Program-made: the position numbers and the translations under genes | The notes under the pieces: generated by a model | Databases searched by the model: none | Seen by the model: only the letters and a program-made list of their open reading frames with translations | What the model was told of the DNA's origin: nothing | Part shown: positions 7,716-16,193 of the stretch, one piece after another | Layout: each line of letters starts with the position of its first letter | Numbering within the stretch: the stretch's first letter is position 1 | Assembly (NCBI RefSeq): GCF_000379025.1 | Contig: NZ_KB900620.1 | Location: 240,802 to 304,801, forward strand | Direction: 5' to 3' | Length of the DNA stretch: 64,000 bases | Origin: Orenia marismortui DSM 5156 | GTDB lineage: Bacteria > Bacillota > Halanaerobiia > Halobacteroidales > Halobacteroidaceae

Positions 7716-8705
7716 CTAAAATGAGACACCTATAATAACCGATAATAAGATAATTATCGTTAATACTATAGCAGATATTATTATTAAATCTTTATCAAAT
7801 TTGATTTCTTGATTATTATCTTTTGTGTTCAGACCATTTTCTATAACCTTATTAGCTTTTATTTTTAATTCAGGCTCAACAACTAAATTACCATATATAT
7901 TTGGCTTAAATTGTACTAATACATTATATCGATCCAACTCTTGATTAAAGTTAACTTCCACAATTTTACCTGTTAACTCTTTTTGATTATCTCCTAATAA
8001 ATCAGCAATACTATTAGAAACCTCTCTTTGATCAGTAATTTTAACAAATATCTCATCACCTAAATCCAAGTCATCGATCTTCTTGCCTTTTACTGCTGAA
8101 ATAACTGGAGTACACTTTAATTCAATATCTAAATTTAATTTTTCCTTAGATGTATTAGAGCTTTCTTCATCTAGCTCAACATCATTTAAATCAACCTCTT
8201 CTACTACTTTTAATTCAGGATAGATATTATTAAGTTCTTCTTGATTAATATAAGTAGTAGTCATCTTTAAATTTATCTGTTCCTGTATTATATCTTCAAT
8301 ATTCTCTTTTACTAAACCATTGAGTTCTTCAGTTTGCTCTAAAGTAGCTAGCTCTATCAAGTTTTGAATATCTAAGCTCTCTTTTAGCTTAGATTTAAAA
8401 TCATCTGCTCGATAATTAGAATCATCATTTAATTCATCAATTTCTCCTCTAAATAAATTATGATTAAGATTAATATCCCAAATATCTTTATTCGATCCTA
8501 ATAATAAGATCACTTTAGTTAATGCTTGCACTTCAAAATCTACAACAATATTCAAAAAACCATAATTTTTTATCCGACTACCATAACTGAATTTAGCCAA
8601 AATAATTAAGTAATTATCCTTAGAATTATTTGAAGACTGTAAATCAACTTCTAATTGCTCCTCTTCTCTGCCTTCTAAAGTAGATTTCATCTCTTCTGTT
8701 GTCAT
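7716..8705 (-). CDS. Unknown acidic protein with a C-terminal membrane anchor
   Basis: 329 residues, rich in Asp, Glu, Asn and Leu, without a signal peptide. The final 25 residues (LIIISAIVLTIIILLSVIIG) form one hydrophobic helix at the extreme C terminus, so the protein is probably tail-anchored with the bulk in the cytoplasm. Two halves can be seen. An N-terminal alpha/beta region to about residue 150 is followed by an acidic linker and then a beta-rich segment (about 200-285) that could be an OB- or PilZ-like barrel. I do not recognise the family. It lies directly upstream of the MBL hydrolase (24-base gap) and may share its transcript. The ribosome site is weak. Confidence 0.6.
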   Translation of the reverse strand: MTTEEMKSTLEGREEEQLEVDLQSSNNSKDNYLIILAKFSYGSRIKNYGFLNIVVDFEVQALTKVILLLGSNKDIWDINLNHNLFRGEIDELNDDSNYRADDFKSKLKESLDIQNLIELATLEQTEELNGLVKENIEDIIQEQINLKMTTTYINQEELNNIYPELKVVEEVDLNDVELDEESSNTSKEKLNLDIELKCTPVISAVKGKKIDDLDLGDEIFVKITDQREVSNSIADLLGDNQKELTGKIVEVNFNQELDRYNVLVQFKPNIYGNLVVEPELKIKANKVIENGLNTKDNNQEIKFDKDLIIISAIVLTIIILLSVIIGVSF

Positions 8706-8794
8706 ATCGCACCAACCTTTTTATACTTTATTAACTTTTATATTCTATAAAAACAATTAAATTCCCCCTTTAAAAACAATCCAATCATCAAAAA

Positions 8795-8816
8795 ACCTCA
8801 AGTTTTTACTTGAGGT
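8795..8816 (-). terminator. Terminator after ribU
   Basis: Inverted repeat 8795-8803 / 8808-8816 with a four-T loop, followed on the minus strand by a run of T. It lies 14 bases beyond the ribU stop. Confidence 0.8.
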
Positions 8817-8829
8817 AAAAGATAATTTT

Positions 8830-9384
8830 TCAATTGTTGAATGAATATAATAACCCTTTCTCTCTTAAAAAATTAGCCAATTTTTTATAAATTAATAAAG
8901 TTAATCCTGAATTAATAAAAGATTTTATAATATTGAAGGGAACTATTCCTGGCAATAATATCTTTAATACTTCTTCTCGTGGAATACCATAAAAAACAGG
9001 GGTTAATAATGGATTAGCAATCGACATAACGATAGTCATAGCTATAGAACCCATCACCAAAGCATAAATAGCACCTTTTACTGTATGATGTTTTTGATAA
9101 ATATAGCCTGCTACTACAACTAAGCTTCCTGTCGCAAGAAAATGCATAAAAGCACCAAAAGGTCCTCCTAAACCAGTAAATATAGCCATCAATAGAGACA
9201 ATACTATAGTAGCACCTAGTCCAGCACTCGAACCATACAAAAAAGCTATGATCAAAATAGGTATATCCCCTGCTTCATAAAGTAAATAAGGTACTGTTGG
9301 GATAATAGGAAACTTAATAGCAACCATAAAAATTAAAGATAATGCTGATAACACACCAATATTAATAATTTTTTTCAAATCCAT
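8830..9384 (-). CDS. ribU: Riboflavin ECF transporter substrate-binding (S) component RibU
   Basis: A 184-residue integral membrane protein with six hydrophobic segments in the RibU/ECF S-component pattern, including LYEAGDIPILIIAFLYG and a glycine-rich FTGLGGPFGAFMHFLATG. It binds riboflavin and works with the shared EcfA-EcfA'-EcfT energy module, which is not encoded here. Identification is strongly supported by the FMN riboswitch and attenuator at 9513-9674 directly upstream on the same strand. A GTG at 9393 is in frame, but the AGGAGAGGTG site places the start at ATG 9384. It is monocistronic with its own terminator. Expression should fall when FMN is abundant. Confidence 0.9.
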   Translation of the reverse strand: MDLKKIINIGVLSALSLIFMVAIKFPIIPTVPYLLYEAGDIPILIIAFLYGSSAGLGATIVLSLLMAIFTGLGGPFGAFMHFLATGSLVVVAGYIYQKHHTVKGAIYALVMGSIAMTIVMSIANPLLTPVFYGIPREEVLKILLPGIVPFNIIKSFINSGLTLLIYKKLANFLREKGLLYSFNN

Positions 9385-9464
9385 ATTCTTCACCTCTCCT
9401 AACCAAGATTGTTAATCCTTATCTTATGCAAGTAAAAATTAATAGAATAAATATTATGATACTT

Positions 9465-9492
9465 CAGTAATAAGTGAAATCACTTATTACTG
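9465..9492 (-). repeat. Perfect hairpin in the ribU leader between attenuator and start codon
   Basis: A 13-base perfect inverted repeat (9465-9477 / 9480-9492, two-base spacer), extended imperfectly on both sides. It lies about 80 bases before the ribU start. It may stabilise the processed mRNA or be an operator for a second promoter. It lacks a T-tract and is not a normal terminator. Confidence 0.5.
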
Positions 9493-9512
9493 TTTAAGTA
9501 TAATAAAAAGAA

Positions 9513-9542
9513 AAGACCCTAAGGAAGAATCCTCAGGGTCTT
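9513..9542 (-). terminator. Attenuator terminator of the FMN riboswitch
   Basis: A 13-base stem with one G-U pair (9513-9525 / 9530-9542), followed on the minus strand by TTCTTTT. It lies 25 bases downstream of the aptamer. Confidence 0.85.
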
Positions 9543-9567
9543 AAATGTTCTAATCTATAATTTCATA

Positions 9568-9674
9568 GTATCTTCTTTCATCCGGACTATACCGTCGGTA
9601 CTGGAATTTCACCAGTTCAGCTTAAGCTAGTGGACTATCACCACCGGTCAGGAATTACACCCTGCCCTGAAGAC
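9568..9674 (-). ncRNA. FMN riboswitch (RFN element)
   Basis: The minus strand shows the conserved RFN blocks in order: TTCAGGGCAGGGTG, AATTCCTGACCGG, CTGGTGAAATTCCAG, CCGACGGTATAGTCC and GGATGAAAGAAGAT. The terminal P1 halves are GTCTTC and GAAGATAC. It is followed by an intrinsic terminator and then ribU, so FMN binding should end transcription early. Confidence 0.97.
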
Positions 9675-9766
9675 AAATTTAATATTTTATTTTCCTACAC
9701 TATTATTATACTTAAATTATCAAGCAATCACAAGAAATTTATTTAATTTTAAGTAATATAATAGAT

Positions 9767-9871
9767 GGATAAAGCGACAGTTTCGGAGTTAGGCGTTAGG
9801 AGCTAGGACATAGAAAGATCTTACTAACTCCTATGACCTATCACCTAGCACCTAAAAGTGTCTCTTTATCC
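9767..9871. repeat. 105-base imperfect palindromic repeat element
   Basis: Terminal inverted repeats GGATAAAGCGACA (9767-9779) and TGTCTCTTTATCC (9859-9871) differ at one position. The interior is built of repeated GTTAGG/CTAGGA words and their complements. It lies downstream of metQ in a gap with no gene and resembles a short palindromic intergenic repeat. Confidence 0.6.
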
Positions 9872-9916
9872 CCATTAACCGCTACTATCTATATTTATCT
9901 GACACTAATCCATTTA

Positions 9917-10723
9917 CTAAAACGCTGGAATAATGTTCCCTTGATATTTTTCAATAATAAAGTCTTTTACTTCTTGAGAATTTAAAGCTTCTGCTAACTT
10001 CTTAATTGTAGGGTTATCTTTATCTTCTGTCCTTACTGCTAAGACATTGGCATAAGGTGAAGTAGCGTCCTCTTTAATGATTGCATCCTCAGCTGGTTTT
10101 AGTCCTGCTTCAATAGCATAATTGGCTGTAATTACTGCTGCATCGACATCCTGTAAAATTCTTGGTAATTGAGCTGCTTCTAATTCTTTAAACTCTAATT
10201 TTTTTGGATTATCTACAATATCAGCAGGAGTAGCTACCAATTCTACATCCTCAGCTAATTTAATTAATCCTGCTCTTTCCAATAATAATAATGCTCTTCC
10301 TTCATTTGTAGCATCACTGGGAATTGCTACTAGATCCCCTTTTGATAATTCATCTAAACTATCTATCTTATCAGAGTATAGTGCTGTTGGTGGAATATGT
10401 ACCTTAGTAACCTCAGTTAAATCTAATCCTCTCTTCTCTTTAAAGTTATTCAAATAAGGTATGTGTTGGAAGTAATTAGCATCTATACTCCCATCAGCTA
10501 AGGATAAGTTTGGAGTGACATAGTCAGTGAACTCTTTTATCTCTATAGTAATTCCCTCTTTAGCTAAGATTGGCTTTACTACATTATTTAAAATAGCAGT
10601 ATGAGGAACAGGTGTTACTCCAATCACTATCTTCTTCTCCATACTAGCTTCCTTTTTACCACAAGCAGTCAACACAATTACAGCAATCAACAAAATAGTT
10701 AGAATATTCAGACTTTTTCTCAT
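9917..10723 (-). CDS. metQ: Methionine ABC transporter substrate-binding lipoprotein MetQ (distal copy)
   Basis: 268 residues of the NlpA/MetQ family. The signal peptide ends in the lipobox LTAC, so Cys21 would be lipidated and the protein tethered outside the membrane. Family signatures include VTPVPHTAILN, EFTDYVTPN, LADGSIDANYFQH and IPSDATNEGRALLLL. It delivers methionine (often both L- and D-) to MetNI. It is the last gene of metN-metI-metQ-metQ and very similar in sequence to the copy just upstream, so it probably arose by tandem duplication. The whole operon lies behind two SAM riboswitches. Confidence 0.93.
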   Translation of the reverse strand: MRKSLNILTILLIAVIVLTACGKKEASMEKKIVIGVTPVPHTAILNNVVKPILAKEGITIEIKEFTDYVTPNLSLADGSIDANYFQHIPYLNNFKEKRGLDLTEVTKVHIPPTALYSDKIDSLDELSKGDLVAIPSDATNEGRALLLLERAGLIKLAEDVELVATPADIVDNPKKLEFKELEAAQLPRILQDVDAAVITANYAIEAGLKPAEDAIIKEDATSPYANVLAVRTEDKDNPTIKKLAEALNSQEVKDFIIEKYQGNIIPAF

Positions 10724-10805
10724 ATATATCTCCTCCTATACTTATAGTCTTATAATATTTTGGCGGCTACCAGCTAAAAGCCAGTAGCCAGGTTAGTCTG
10801 TTTAA
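10724..10805. repeat. Short palindromic repeat between the two metQ genes
   Basis: The sequence GGCTACCAGCTAAAAGCCAGTAGCC (given in part; 25 bases near 10764-10788) is an inverted repeat GGCTAC / GTAGCC around an AGCTAAAAGCC core, made of the same AGCTA words as several other gaps. It lacks a clear T-tract. Confidence 0.4.
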
Positions 10806-11618
10806 TTAAAATGCAGGTACAATCGCACCTTTATATTTATCTTTGAGATACTTTTTAACCTCTGGAGAATTTAATGCTTTAACTAACTTTTGTAGAACTT
10901 CATTATTCTTATCTTCTGCTCTTACAGCTAAGATATTAGCATAAGGCGATTCACTACCTTCAATAATTAATGCATCTTTGGTTGGCACTAAATCAGCCTC
11001 TAAAGCATAGTTAGTATTGATAATTGCAGCAGTAACATCCTTTAATACTCTTGGTAATTGAGCTGCCTCTAATTCTTTAAACTCTAAATTCTTTGGATTC
11101 TCTACAATATCTACTGGAGTAGCTGTCAAAGCTGCTTTATCACTTAACTTAATCAAACCTTTTGATTGTAGTAATAATAGTGCTCTTCCTTCATTGGTTG
11201 CATCACTCGGAATTGCAATTACTGAACCTTCTTCTAACTCTTCAACCTTAGAAATTTTCTTTGAATAAAGTCCAATCGGCTCAACATGAACCTTGGCAAT
11301 AGAGACTAAGTCTAATCCTCTCTCTTCAGCAAAGTTATTTAGATAAGGAACATGTTGGAAGAAGTTCGCATCAATACTTCCATCACTTAATGCTAAGTTA
11401 GGAGTAACATAATCAGTAAACTCTTTAACCTCTAAAGTAATTCCTTCCTTCTCTAATAATCCTTTCACAACATCATTTAATATTTCAGAATGGGGTACTG
11501 GTGTAGCACCCACTACAATCTTATCTGCTTCAACACTAGCTTTTTTGCTTCCTCCACATCCAACTACTAATAATCCTACCAATAATACAGATACTAAAAC
11601 AAGTAAATTTCTTTTCAT
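10806..11618 (-). CDS. metQ: Methionine ABC transporter substrate-binding lipoprotein MetQ (proximal copy)
   Basis: 270 residues with a lipoprotein signal (lipobox VVGC, Cys21) and the same NlpA/MetQ signatures as its neighbour: ATPVPHSEILN, EFTDYVTPN, DGSIDANFFQH and SPYANILAVR. The two copies align along their whole length, with most differences at surface-like positions. A single MetNI permease probably serves both binding proteins, giving wider substrate range or affinity. A 100-base inverted-repeat element separates it from metI. Confidence 0.93.
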   Translation of the reverse strand: MKRNLLVLVSVLLVGLLVVGCGGSKKASVEADKIVVGATPVPHSEILNDVVKGLLEKEGITLEVKEFTDYVTPNLALSDGSIDANFFQHVPYLNNFAEERGLDLVSIAKVHVEPIGLYSKKISKVEELEEGSVIAIPSDATNEGRALLLLQSKGLIKLSDKAALTATPVDIVENPKNLEFKELEAAQLPRVLKDVTAAIINTNYALEADLVPTKDALIIEGSESPYANILAVRAEDKNNEVLQKLVKALNSPEVKKYLKDKYKGAIVPAF

Positions 11619-11636
11619 CTTCTCTCCTCCTCAGAA

Positions 11637-11740
11637 TATTAATTTACAATTTATAATGTACAATGTACAATTAAAAACATTAACTACTAATTTTCTAGAG
11701 ATTAATTGTAGATTATCAATTGTACATTGTCAATTTGTCT
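11637..11740. repeat. Inverted-repeat element of the TGTACAATTGA family
   Basis: Begins AATTTACAATTTATAATGTA and ends with the near-complement ATCAATTGTACATTGTCAAT, about 104 bases in all. The same words in the same arrangement occur at 32262-32402 and more divergently at 59045-59205. It sits between metI and metQ without interrupting either. Confidence 0.6.
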
Positions 11741-12411
11741 TAACTATGATCTAATTTTCTGGCCAGATAAGTTCCTAAATTTTGAATAATTTGAACTATA
11801 ATAACTAATAAAACAACAGTTTTAAGCATAATATCAGTTTGGAAACGATGGTATCCATAACGGATTGCTATATCTCCTAAACCTCCTGCTCCAATAGCAC
11901 CTGCTATAGCCGAATAACCGATCAAACTGATAGCAGTAATCGTCAATCCTAAAACTAAAGATGGTAAAGCTTCTGGTAATAGTACCTTAGTTATAATCTC
12001 CCAAGGATTTGCCCCCATTGCTTGAGCAGCTTCTATCACTCCACCATCAACTTCTTTTAATGCTCCTTCTACAATTCTTCCGATAAAAGGTACAGCTCCA
12101 ATAGTCAATGAAACTACTGCTGCTGAAGTTCCTATTGAAGTCCCTACTATAATTCTAGTAAAGGGAATTAGAGCTACCATCAGGATAATAAATGGAATAG
12201 AACGGGTAATATTTATAAAGGTACTTAATATAAAGTTTATAGATTTATTTTCTAGAATATTACCTTCTTCTGTAACAACTACTCCTACACCTAAAGGAAT
12301 TCCAAATAAAGCACCTAATAGCATTGAGATTGAAACCATATATGATGTCTGTAAAATTCCTTCCCATAATAGTCCACTGTCTTTAATCAGCAGAGACAAC
12401 ACTTCTTTCAT
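11740..12411 (-). CDS. metI: Methionine ABC transporter permease MetI
   Basis: A 223-residue permease with five or six membrane helices. It carries the inner-membrane ABC coupling (EAA) loop at EAAQAMGANPWEIITKVLLP. Length and sequence (for example IAGAIGAGGLGDIAIRYGYHR) match MetI. The start is taken as ATG 12411, seven bases after GGAGGTG, rather than the TTG at 12417. It overlaps the 3' end of metN by 29 bases, so the two are translationally coupled. It forms the membrane channel for methionine with the MetN dimer. Confidence 0.93.
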   Translation of the reverse strand: MKEVLSLLIKDSGLLWEGILQTSYMVSISMLLGALFGIPLGVGVVVTEEGNILENKSINFILSTFINITRSIPFIILMVALIPFTRIIVGTSIGTSAAVVSLTIGAVPFIGRIVEGALKEVDGGVIEAAQAMGANPWEIITKVLLPEALPSLVLGLTITAISLIGYSAIAGAIGAGGLGDIAIRYGYHRFQTDIMLKTVVLLVIIVQIIQNLGTYLARKLDHS

Positions 12412-13438
12412 CCTCAATCACCTCCACCCTAACTCCTAGCTCTTCAATCAAATATTTAATACCTTTTTCTATTAATGATGAATCTTCACAGGTTAACTCA
12501 ATAATCAAAGTCCCAAAAGGTGTTCCTTGAATTTTATCTATATTACCATAGAGTATATTAGCATCAATTGCAAAGTTATGAACCAACTCTGAAACCATGG
12601 GCTTTCCTGCTGATTCGCCAATAAAGGATACCTTAACCAATCTACCCTTATCTGGATTGGCAACAGTTACCCTCGATAATAGTTCTTCAGGTATATTAGC
12701 ATTAATAATCCTTTGAATAAACCTCTTAGTAACTTCTGCTTGTGGTTTAGTAAAGATATCAATTACATCACCTTGCTCAGCTAGCTTACCTTTATCTAAG
12801 ACAGCTACCTTAGTACATATTTCCTTAATAACTTCCATCTCATGAGTGATTATAACTATAGTAATACCTAACTTTTCATTAATTTCTTCTAATAACTCTA
12901 ATATAGAGTGGGTTGTTTCTGGATCTAAGGCTGAAGTAGCCTCATCACAAAGCAGCACCTTAGGATCATTTGCTAAAGCTCTAGCAATTCCTACCCTCTG
13001 CTGTTGCCCCCCACTTAATTGACTAGGATAATTATCCGCTTTATCAGCAAGACCAACTAGCTCTAATAATTCTTTTACTTTAGTAGAAATTTCACCTTTA
13101 TTCTTCCCTGTAATCTCTAGGGGGAAAGCAACATTATCTGCTACTGTTCTTGATTTAAGCAGATTAAATCTTTGGAAGATCATTCCCATCTCTTTTCTTG
13201 CCTCTCTTAATTTTAAAGTGCTTAATTTAGTTATATCTTGACCATCTACAATAACCTCTCCTGATGTTGGCTTCTCTAGTAAGTTAAGACAACGAATTAA
13301 AGTACTTTTTCCCGCACCACTTGGTCCAATTACTCCAAAGATTTCCCCTTTACCTATCTCTAGATTAATATTATCAAAAGCAACTACTTCCTTATCTTTG
13401 CTATGATAAATCTTTGTTAAATTATTAATCTTAATCAT
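12383..13438 (-). CDS. metN: Methionine ABC transporter ATP-binding protein MetN
   Basis: 351 residues. Walker A GPSGAGKS (38-45), ABC signature LSGGQQQR (141-148), Walker B VLLCDEA (161-167) and the H-loop ITHEM are all intact. The C-terminal 90 residues form the NIL regulatory domain that lets cytoplasmic methionine inhibit the transporter. It is the first gene of the operon, about 80 bases after the second SAM riboswitch. It energises methionine uptake through MetI. Confidence 0.96.
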   Translation of the reverse strand: MIKINNLTKIYHSKDKEVVAFDNINLEIGKGEIFGVIGPSGAGKSTLIRCLNLLEKPTSGEVIVDGQDITKLSTLKLREARKEMGMIFQRFNLLKSRTVADNVAFPLEITGKNKGEISTKVKELLELVGLADKADNYPSQLSGGQQQRVGIARALANDPKVLLCDEATSALDPETTHSILELLEEINEKLGITIVIITHEMEVIKEICTKVAVLDKGKLAEQGDVIDIFTKPQAEVTKRFIQRIINANIPEELLSRVTVANPDKGRLVKVSFIGESAGKPMVSELVHNFAIDANILYGNIDKIQGTPFGTLIIELTCEDSSLIEKGIKYLIEELGVRVEVIEDERSVVSAD

Positions 13439-13469
13439 AATACTTCCTACTCTCCTTATTAAAATAATT

Positions 13470-13500
13470 CCCCTCTTCTCAGCTGATAGAAAAGAGGGGG
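13470..13500 (-). terminator. Attenuator of the promoter-distal SAM riboswitch
   Basis: Stem CCCCTCTT / AAGAGGGG with a partly paired interior (13470-13500), followed on the minus strand by AATTATTTT. It lies between the second aptamer and metN. Confidence 0.75.
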
Positions 13501-13520
13501 TTTTATTTTTAATCTCCTTC

Positions 13521-13604
13521 CTTATCTATCAGGAATTAGCACCTTTCCCTTAATGGGCGGTTGCCGGGTTTCATCGGGCCAGTCCCTCCACCTCTCTTGA
13601 TAAG
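13521..13604 (-). ncRNA. SAM-I riboswitch, promoter-distal of a tandem pair
   Basis: The minus strand has P1 halves CTTATC / GATAAG, the core GAGGGACTGGCCC, GATGAAACCCGGCAACC and AAAGGTGCTAATTCC. It is followed by a terminator hairpin and metN, and should shut off the methionine transporter when SAM is high. Confidence 0.96.
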
Positions 13605-13777
13605 AACCTATATAGTCATTCAATTTAAGATTGGATAACAGTAACGAGTGATGAGTAAGCAATTTAGAAGATAAAATTTCTTATCTACTATTTCTTTTTC
13701 GTTACTAATACTTTTTTAATTAAATTTTATTTTTTCAGACTTAAAAATATATTCAAAGATAAGCTACTTAAATATAA
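13605..13777. other. Spacer between the two SAM riboswitches
   Basis: 170 bases with no gene. An 8-base inverted repeat, AGTAACGA and TCGTTACT, flanks a stretch containing GTGATGAGTAAG and its partial complement. It resembles the short palindromic repeats in other gaps of this window. No strong promoter is visible between the two aptamers. Confidence 0.45.
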
Positions 13778-13809
13778 AAAACTTCTTCTCTTATAAGAGA
13801 AGAAGTTTT
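13778..13809 (-). terminator. Attenuator of the promoter-proximal SAM riboswitch
   Basis: Perfect 16-base inverted repeat (13778-13793 / 13794-13809) with T-rich flank on the minus strand, 9 bases after the first aptamer. Confidence 0.9.
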
Positions 13810-13817
13810 ACCGTCTT

Positions 13818-13907
<90 letters not shown>

Positions 13908-13928
13908 TTACTTATTTAAGTTATTAGT

Positions 13929-13957
13929 ATAATATCAGCTAAACATCTATTTGTCAA
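13929..13957 (-). promoter_or_regulatory. Sigma-A promoter of the metNIQQ operon
   Basis: TTGACA (13952-13957) and TATTAT (13929-13934) on the minus strand, 17-base spacing, directly before the first SAM aptamer. Confidence 0.75.
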
Positions 13958-13976
13958 CCGATTTAGTCGAATTTAT

Positions 13977-14216
13977 TTATGCCAATTTTTTTAATGCCTT
14001 ACTTAGCTGATCAGGACAAGACGTTCCATTGCGACATTCAATTCCTGCTAACTTATTAGCTACCTCCTTAACTGTCTGTCCTTCTACCAAAGCTGAAATA
14101 GCAGATTGATTTCCATTACATCCACCTATAAAGCTTACTTTTTCAATAATATTTTTATCATTAATTTTAAATCTAATCTCTCTAGCACAAACTCCACTAG
14201 TTTTAAAAACTTTCAT
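13977..14216 (-). CDS. TSCPD-domain protein (TIGR03905-like)
   Basis: 79 residues with four cysteines, C10, C33, C61 and C67. The last lies in the motif GTSCPDQL that names the TSCPD domain. The short single-domain form matches the TIGR03905 group, whose members often sit near redox or ribonucleotide reductase genes. No function is established. The conserved cysteines suggest a metal or Fe-S site. GGAGG precedes the ATG. It stands upstream of the met operon promoter and ends 20 bases from it, so it is probably its own small transcription unit. Confidence 0.8.
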   Translation of the reverse strand: MKVFKTSGVCAREIRFKINDKNIIEKVSFIGGCNGNQSAISALVEGQTVKEVANKLAGIECRNGTSCPDQLSKALKKLA

Positions 14217-14284
14217 ATTTATAACCTCCCTAATTATTAACTTATTAAATTATATCAAAAATTCGAAATATAAATCAACTAATA

Positions 14285-15472
14285 TCAAACATTCTTAAAA
14301 TATTGAATTGCTGACTGAGTTAAAATAGCTATCCCTAGAGGTAATGCCTCCTCATCAAGGTTAAATTTCGAATGATGCCAAGGATATATCTTTCTCTCTG
14401 AATTCTTAACTCCAAGATGCAAGAAAAAACCAGGAACCTCCTTAGTATAACTAGCAAAGTCTTCTCCAGCCATTAAAGGGTTTTTTAATATGATCGACTT
14501 CTCTTCTCCAATTATTATTTTGCTCACTTCAGTTACTAAATTAGTCAGTTCTCTATCATTATTCAAAACAGAATGACCAAATTGATAATCAAATCTATAA
14601 TCACCACCAAAGATATCTGTAACCCCATCAATAGTTTGCTCCATTAACATAGGAATTTGCTCTCTAATTTCAGGATTAACGGTTCGTACTGTTCCTTCTA
14701 TCTCAATCTCATCAGCAATAACATTATAGCTTTCACCACCGCAAACCTTGCCTATAGTTAAAACTACTGGTTCTACTGGGCTAATCCTCCTACTTACTAT
14801 AGCTTGTAGATTCTGTACTATATCAGCAGCTATAATTATAGCATCTATGGTTTCATGGGGAGCTGCTCCATGCCCACCTTCTCCCTTAACTATTATTTTA
14901 AATTTATCTGTAGCTGCCATAATTGAACCTTCTTTAATGCCAACAGAACCTACTTCAATTTGAGGATTAACATGAATACCCAATATAGCTTCAACTCTGG
15001 GATTTTCTAAGACTCCTTCTTCAATCATTGTATCTGCTCCACCAGGGATTTTAGATTGCTCTTCATTGGGTTGGAAGATGAATTTAACACTCCCTTCTAG
15101 TTCAGCTTTAAACTTGCTTAATAATTTAGCCACTCCTAACACCATTGCCGTATGAGCATCATGACCACAAGCATGCATCTTTCCTTTATTCCGAGATTTA
15201 TATTTAAATTCATTCTGTTCCTGAATTGGCAAAGCATCCATATCGGCTCTAATTGCTAAAACTTTATTCCTATTATTACCTTCTAGGAAGCCTACAACCC
15301 CAGTTTTAGCTATTCCTTCTTGAACTTCCAATCCTAAAGAATTTAAATAAGCTGATACTAACTTTGAAGTCTGCCATTCTTCAAATCCCAGTTCTGGATT
15401 AGAATGAATCTGTCGCCTAATTTTAATAATTTCCTCCTTTATCTTTAAAGCTTCCTCTTTCATCTTTAGCAT
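14285..15472 (-). CDS. M20-family amidohydrolase (hippurate hydrolase / N-acyl amino acid deacylase type)
   Basis: 395 residues of the M20D peptidase family. Metal and catalytic motifs are visible: ADMDALPIQE, GKMHACGHDAHTAM, FQPNEEQ, a GEGGHGAAPHE lid-domain region and the C-terminal MAGEDFASY with HHSKFNLDEEAL. Such enzymes remove acyl groups from amino acids, and substrates range from hippurate to N-acetyl-diaminopimelate and indole-acetyl amino acids. The substrate here is open. The longer frame to 15496 is rejected because AAGAGGTGAT places the start at ATG 15472. A paralog is cut by the right edge of the window. Confidence 0.85.
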   Translation of the reverse strand: MLKMKEEALKIKEEIIKIRRQIHSNPELGFEEWQTSKLVSAYLNSLGLEVQEGIAKTGVVGFLEGNNRNKVLAIRADMDALPIQEQNEFKYKSRNKGKMHACGHDAHTAMVLGVAKLLSKFKAELEGSVKFIFQPNEEQSKIPGGADTMIEEGVLENPRVEAILGIHVNPQIEVGSVGIKEGSIMAATDKFKIIVKGEGGHGAAPHETIDAIIIAADIVQNLQAIVSRRISPVEPVVLTIGKVCGGESYNVIADEIEIEGTVRTVNPEIREQIPMLMEQTIDGVTDIFGGDYRFDYQFGHSVLNNDRELTNLVTEVSKIIIGEEKSIILKNPLMAGEDFASYTKEVPGFFLHLGVKNSERKIYPWHHSKFNLDEEALPLGIAILTQSAIQYFKNV

Positions 15473-15569
15473 AAAGATATCACCTCTTTTTCTCATTATA
15501 TTTAGTGATGTCTAAATTGTGTTTCTAAGTTTTTAGTTTAGGGTTAAAATAAAGTATTTATGCTAAAAA

Positions 15570-15605
15570 AACAGCTAATTGTGTTAATTAACACAATTAG
15601 CTGTT
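15570..15605 (-). terminator. Terminator after the PII gene
   Basis: Perfect 18-base inverted repeat (15570-15587 / 15588-15605), followed by TTTTTTAGC on the minus strand. Confidence 0.85.
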
Positions 15606-15662
15606 TAGTCAAAGTATTGATAATATCATTGTAAATATGTCTGGGTATAAATATTATAATAT

Positions 15663-16028
<366 letters not shown>

Positions 16029-16097
16029 TCATTAGAATAATATTTCTACAACAGAAAATAATCACCTCTAGGATAGAAAGAAAATAACCAACGTGAA

Positions 16098-16119
16098 GTT
16101 TGCGTAAAGTTTATGTAAA
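16098..16119 (+). promoter_or_regulatory. 11-base direct repeats upstream of the amtB promoter
   Basis: GTTTGCGTAAA (16098-16108) is followed at once by GTTTATGTAAA (16109-16119), with a weaker third unit just before (16087-16097). The 11-base period, ending 5 bases before the -35, is the spacing used by tandem response-regulator dimers of the OmpR/PhoP class. Confidence 0.5.
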
Positions 16120-16124
16120 AATAC

Positions 16125-16153
16125 TTGACATTAATTGTAAGGTTGCTTATAAT
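16125..16153 (+). promoter_or_regulatory. Sigma-A promoter of amtB
   Basis: TTGACA (16125-16130), 17 bases, TATAAT (16148-16153): perfect consensus, 40 bases before the start codon. Confidence 0.9.
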
Positions 16154-16193
16154 TATTTATAGTTAAAATAAAATAAACAAAGGAGTAATTCAA

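Noticed and set aside
11545-11754. Plus-strand open frame over the metQ start and repeat
   Set aside because: Opposite to metQ, no ribosome site, and half of it is repeat DNA.
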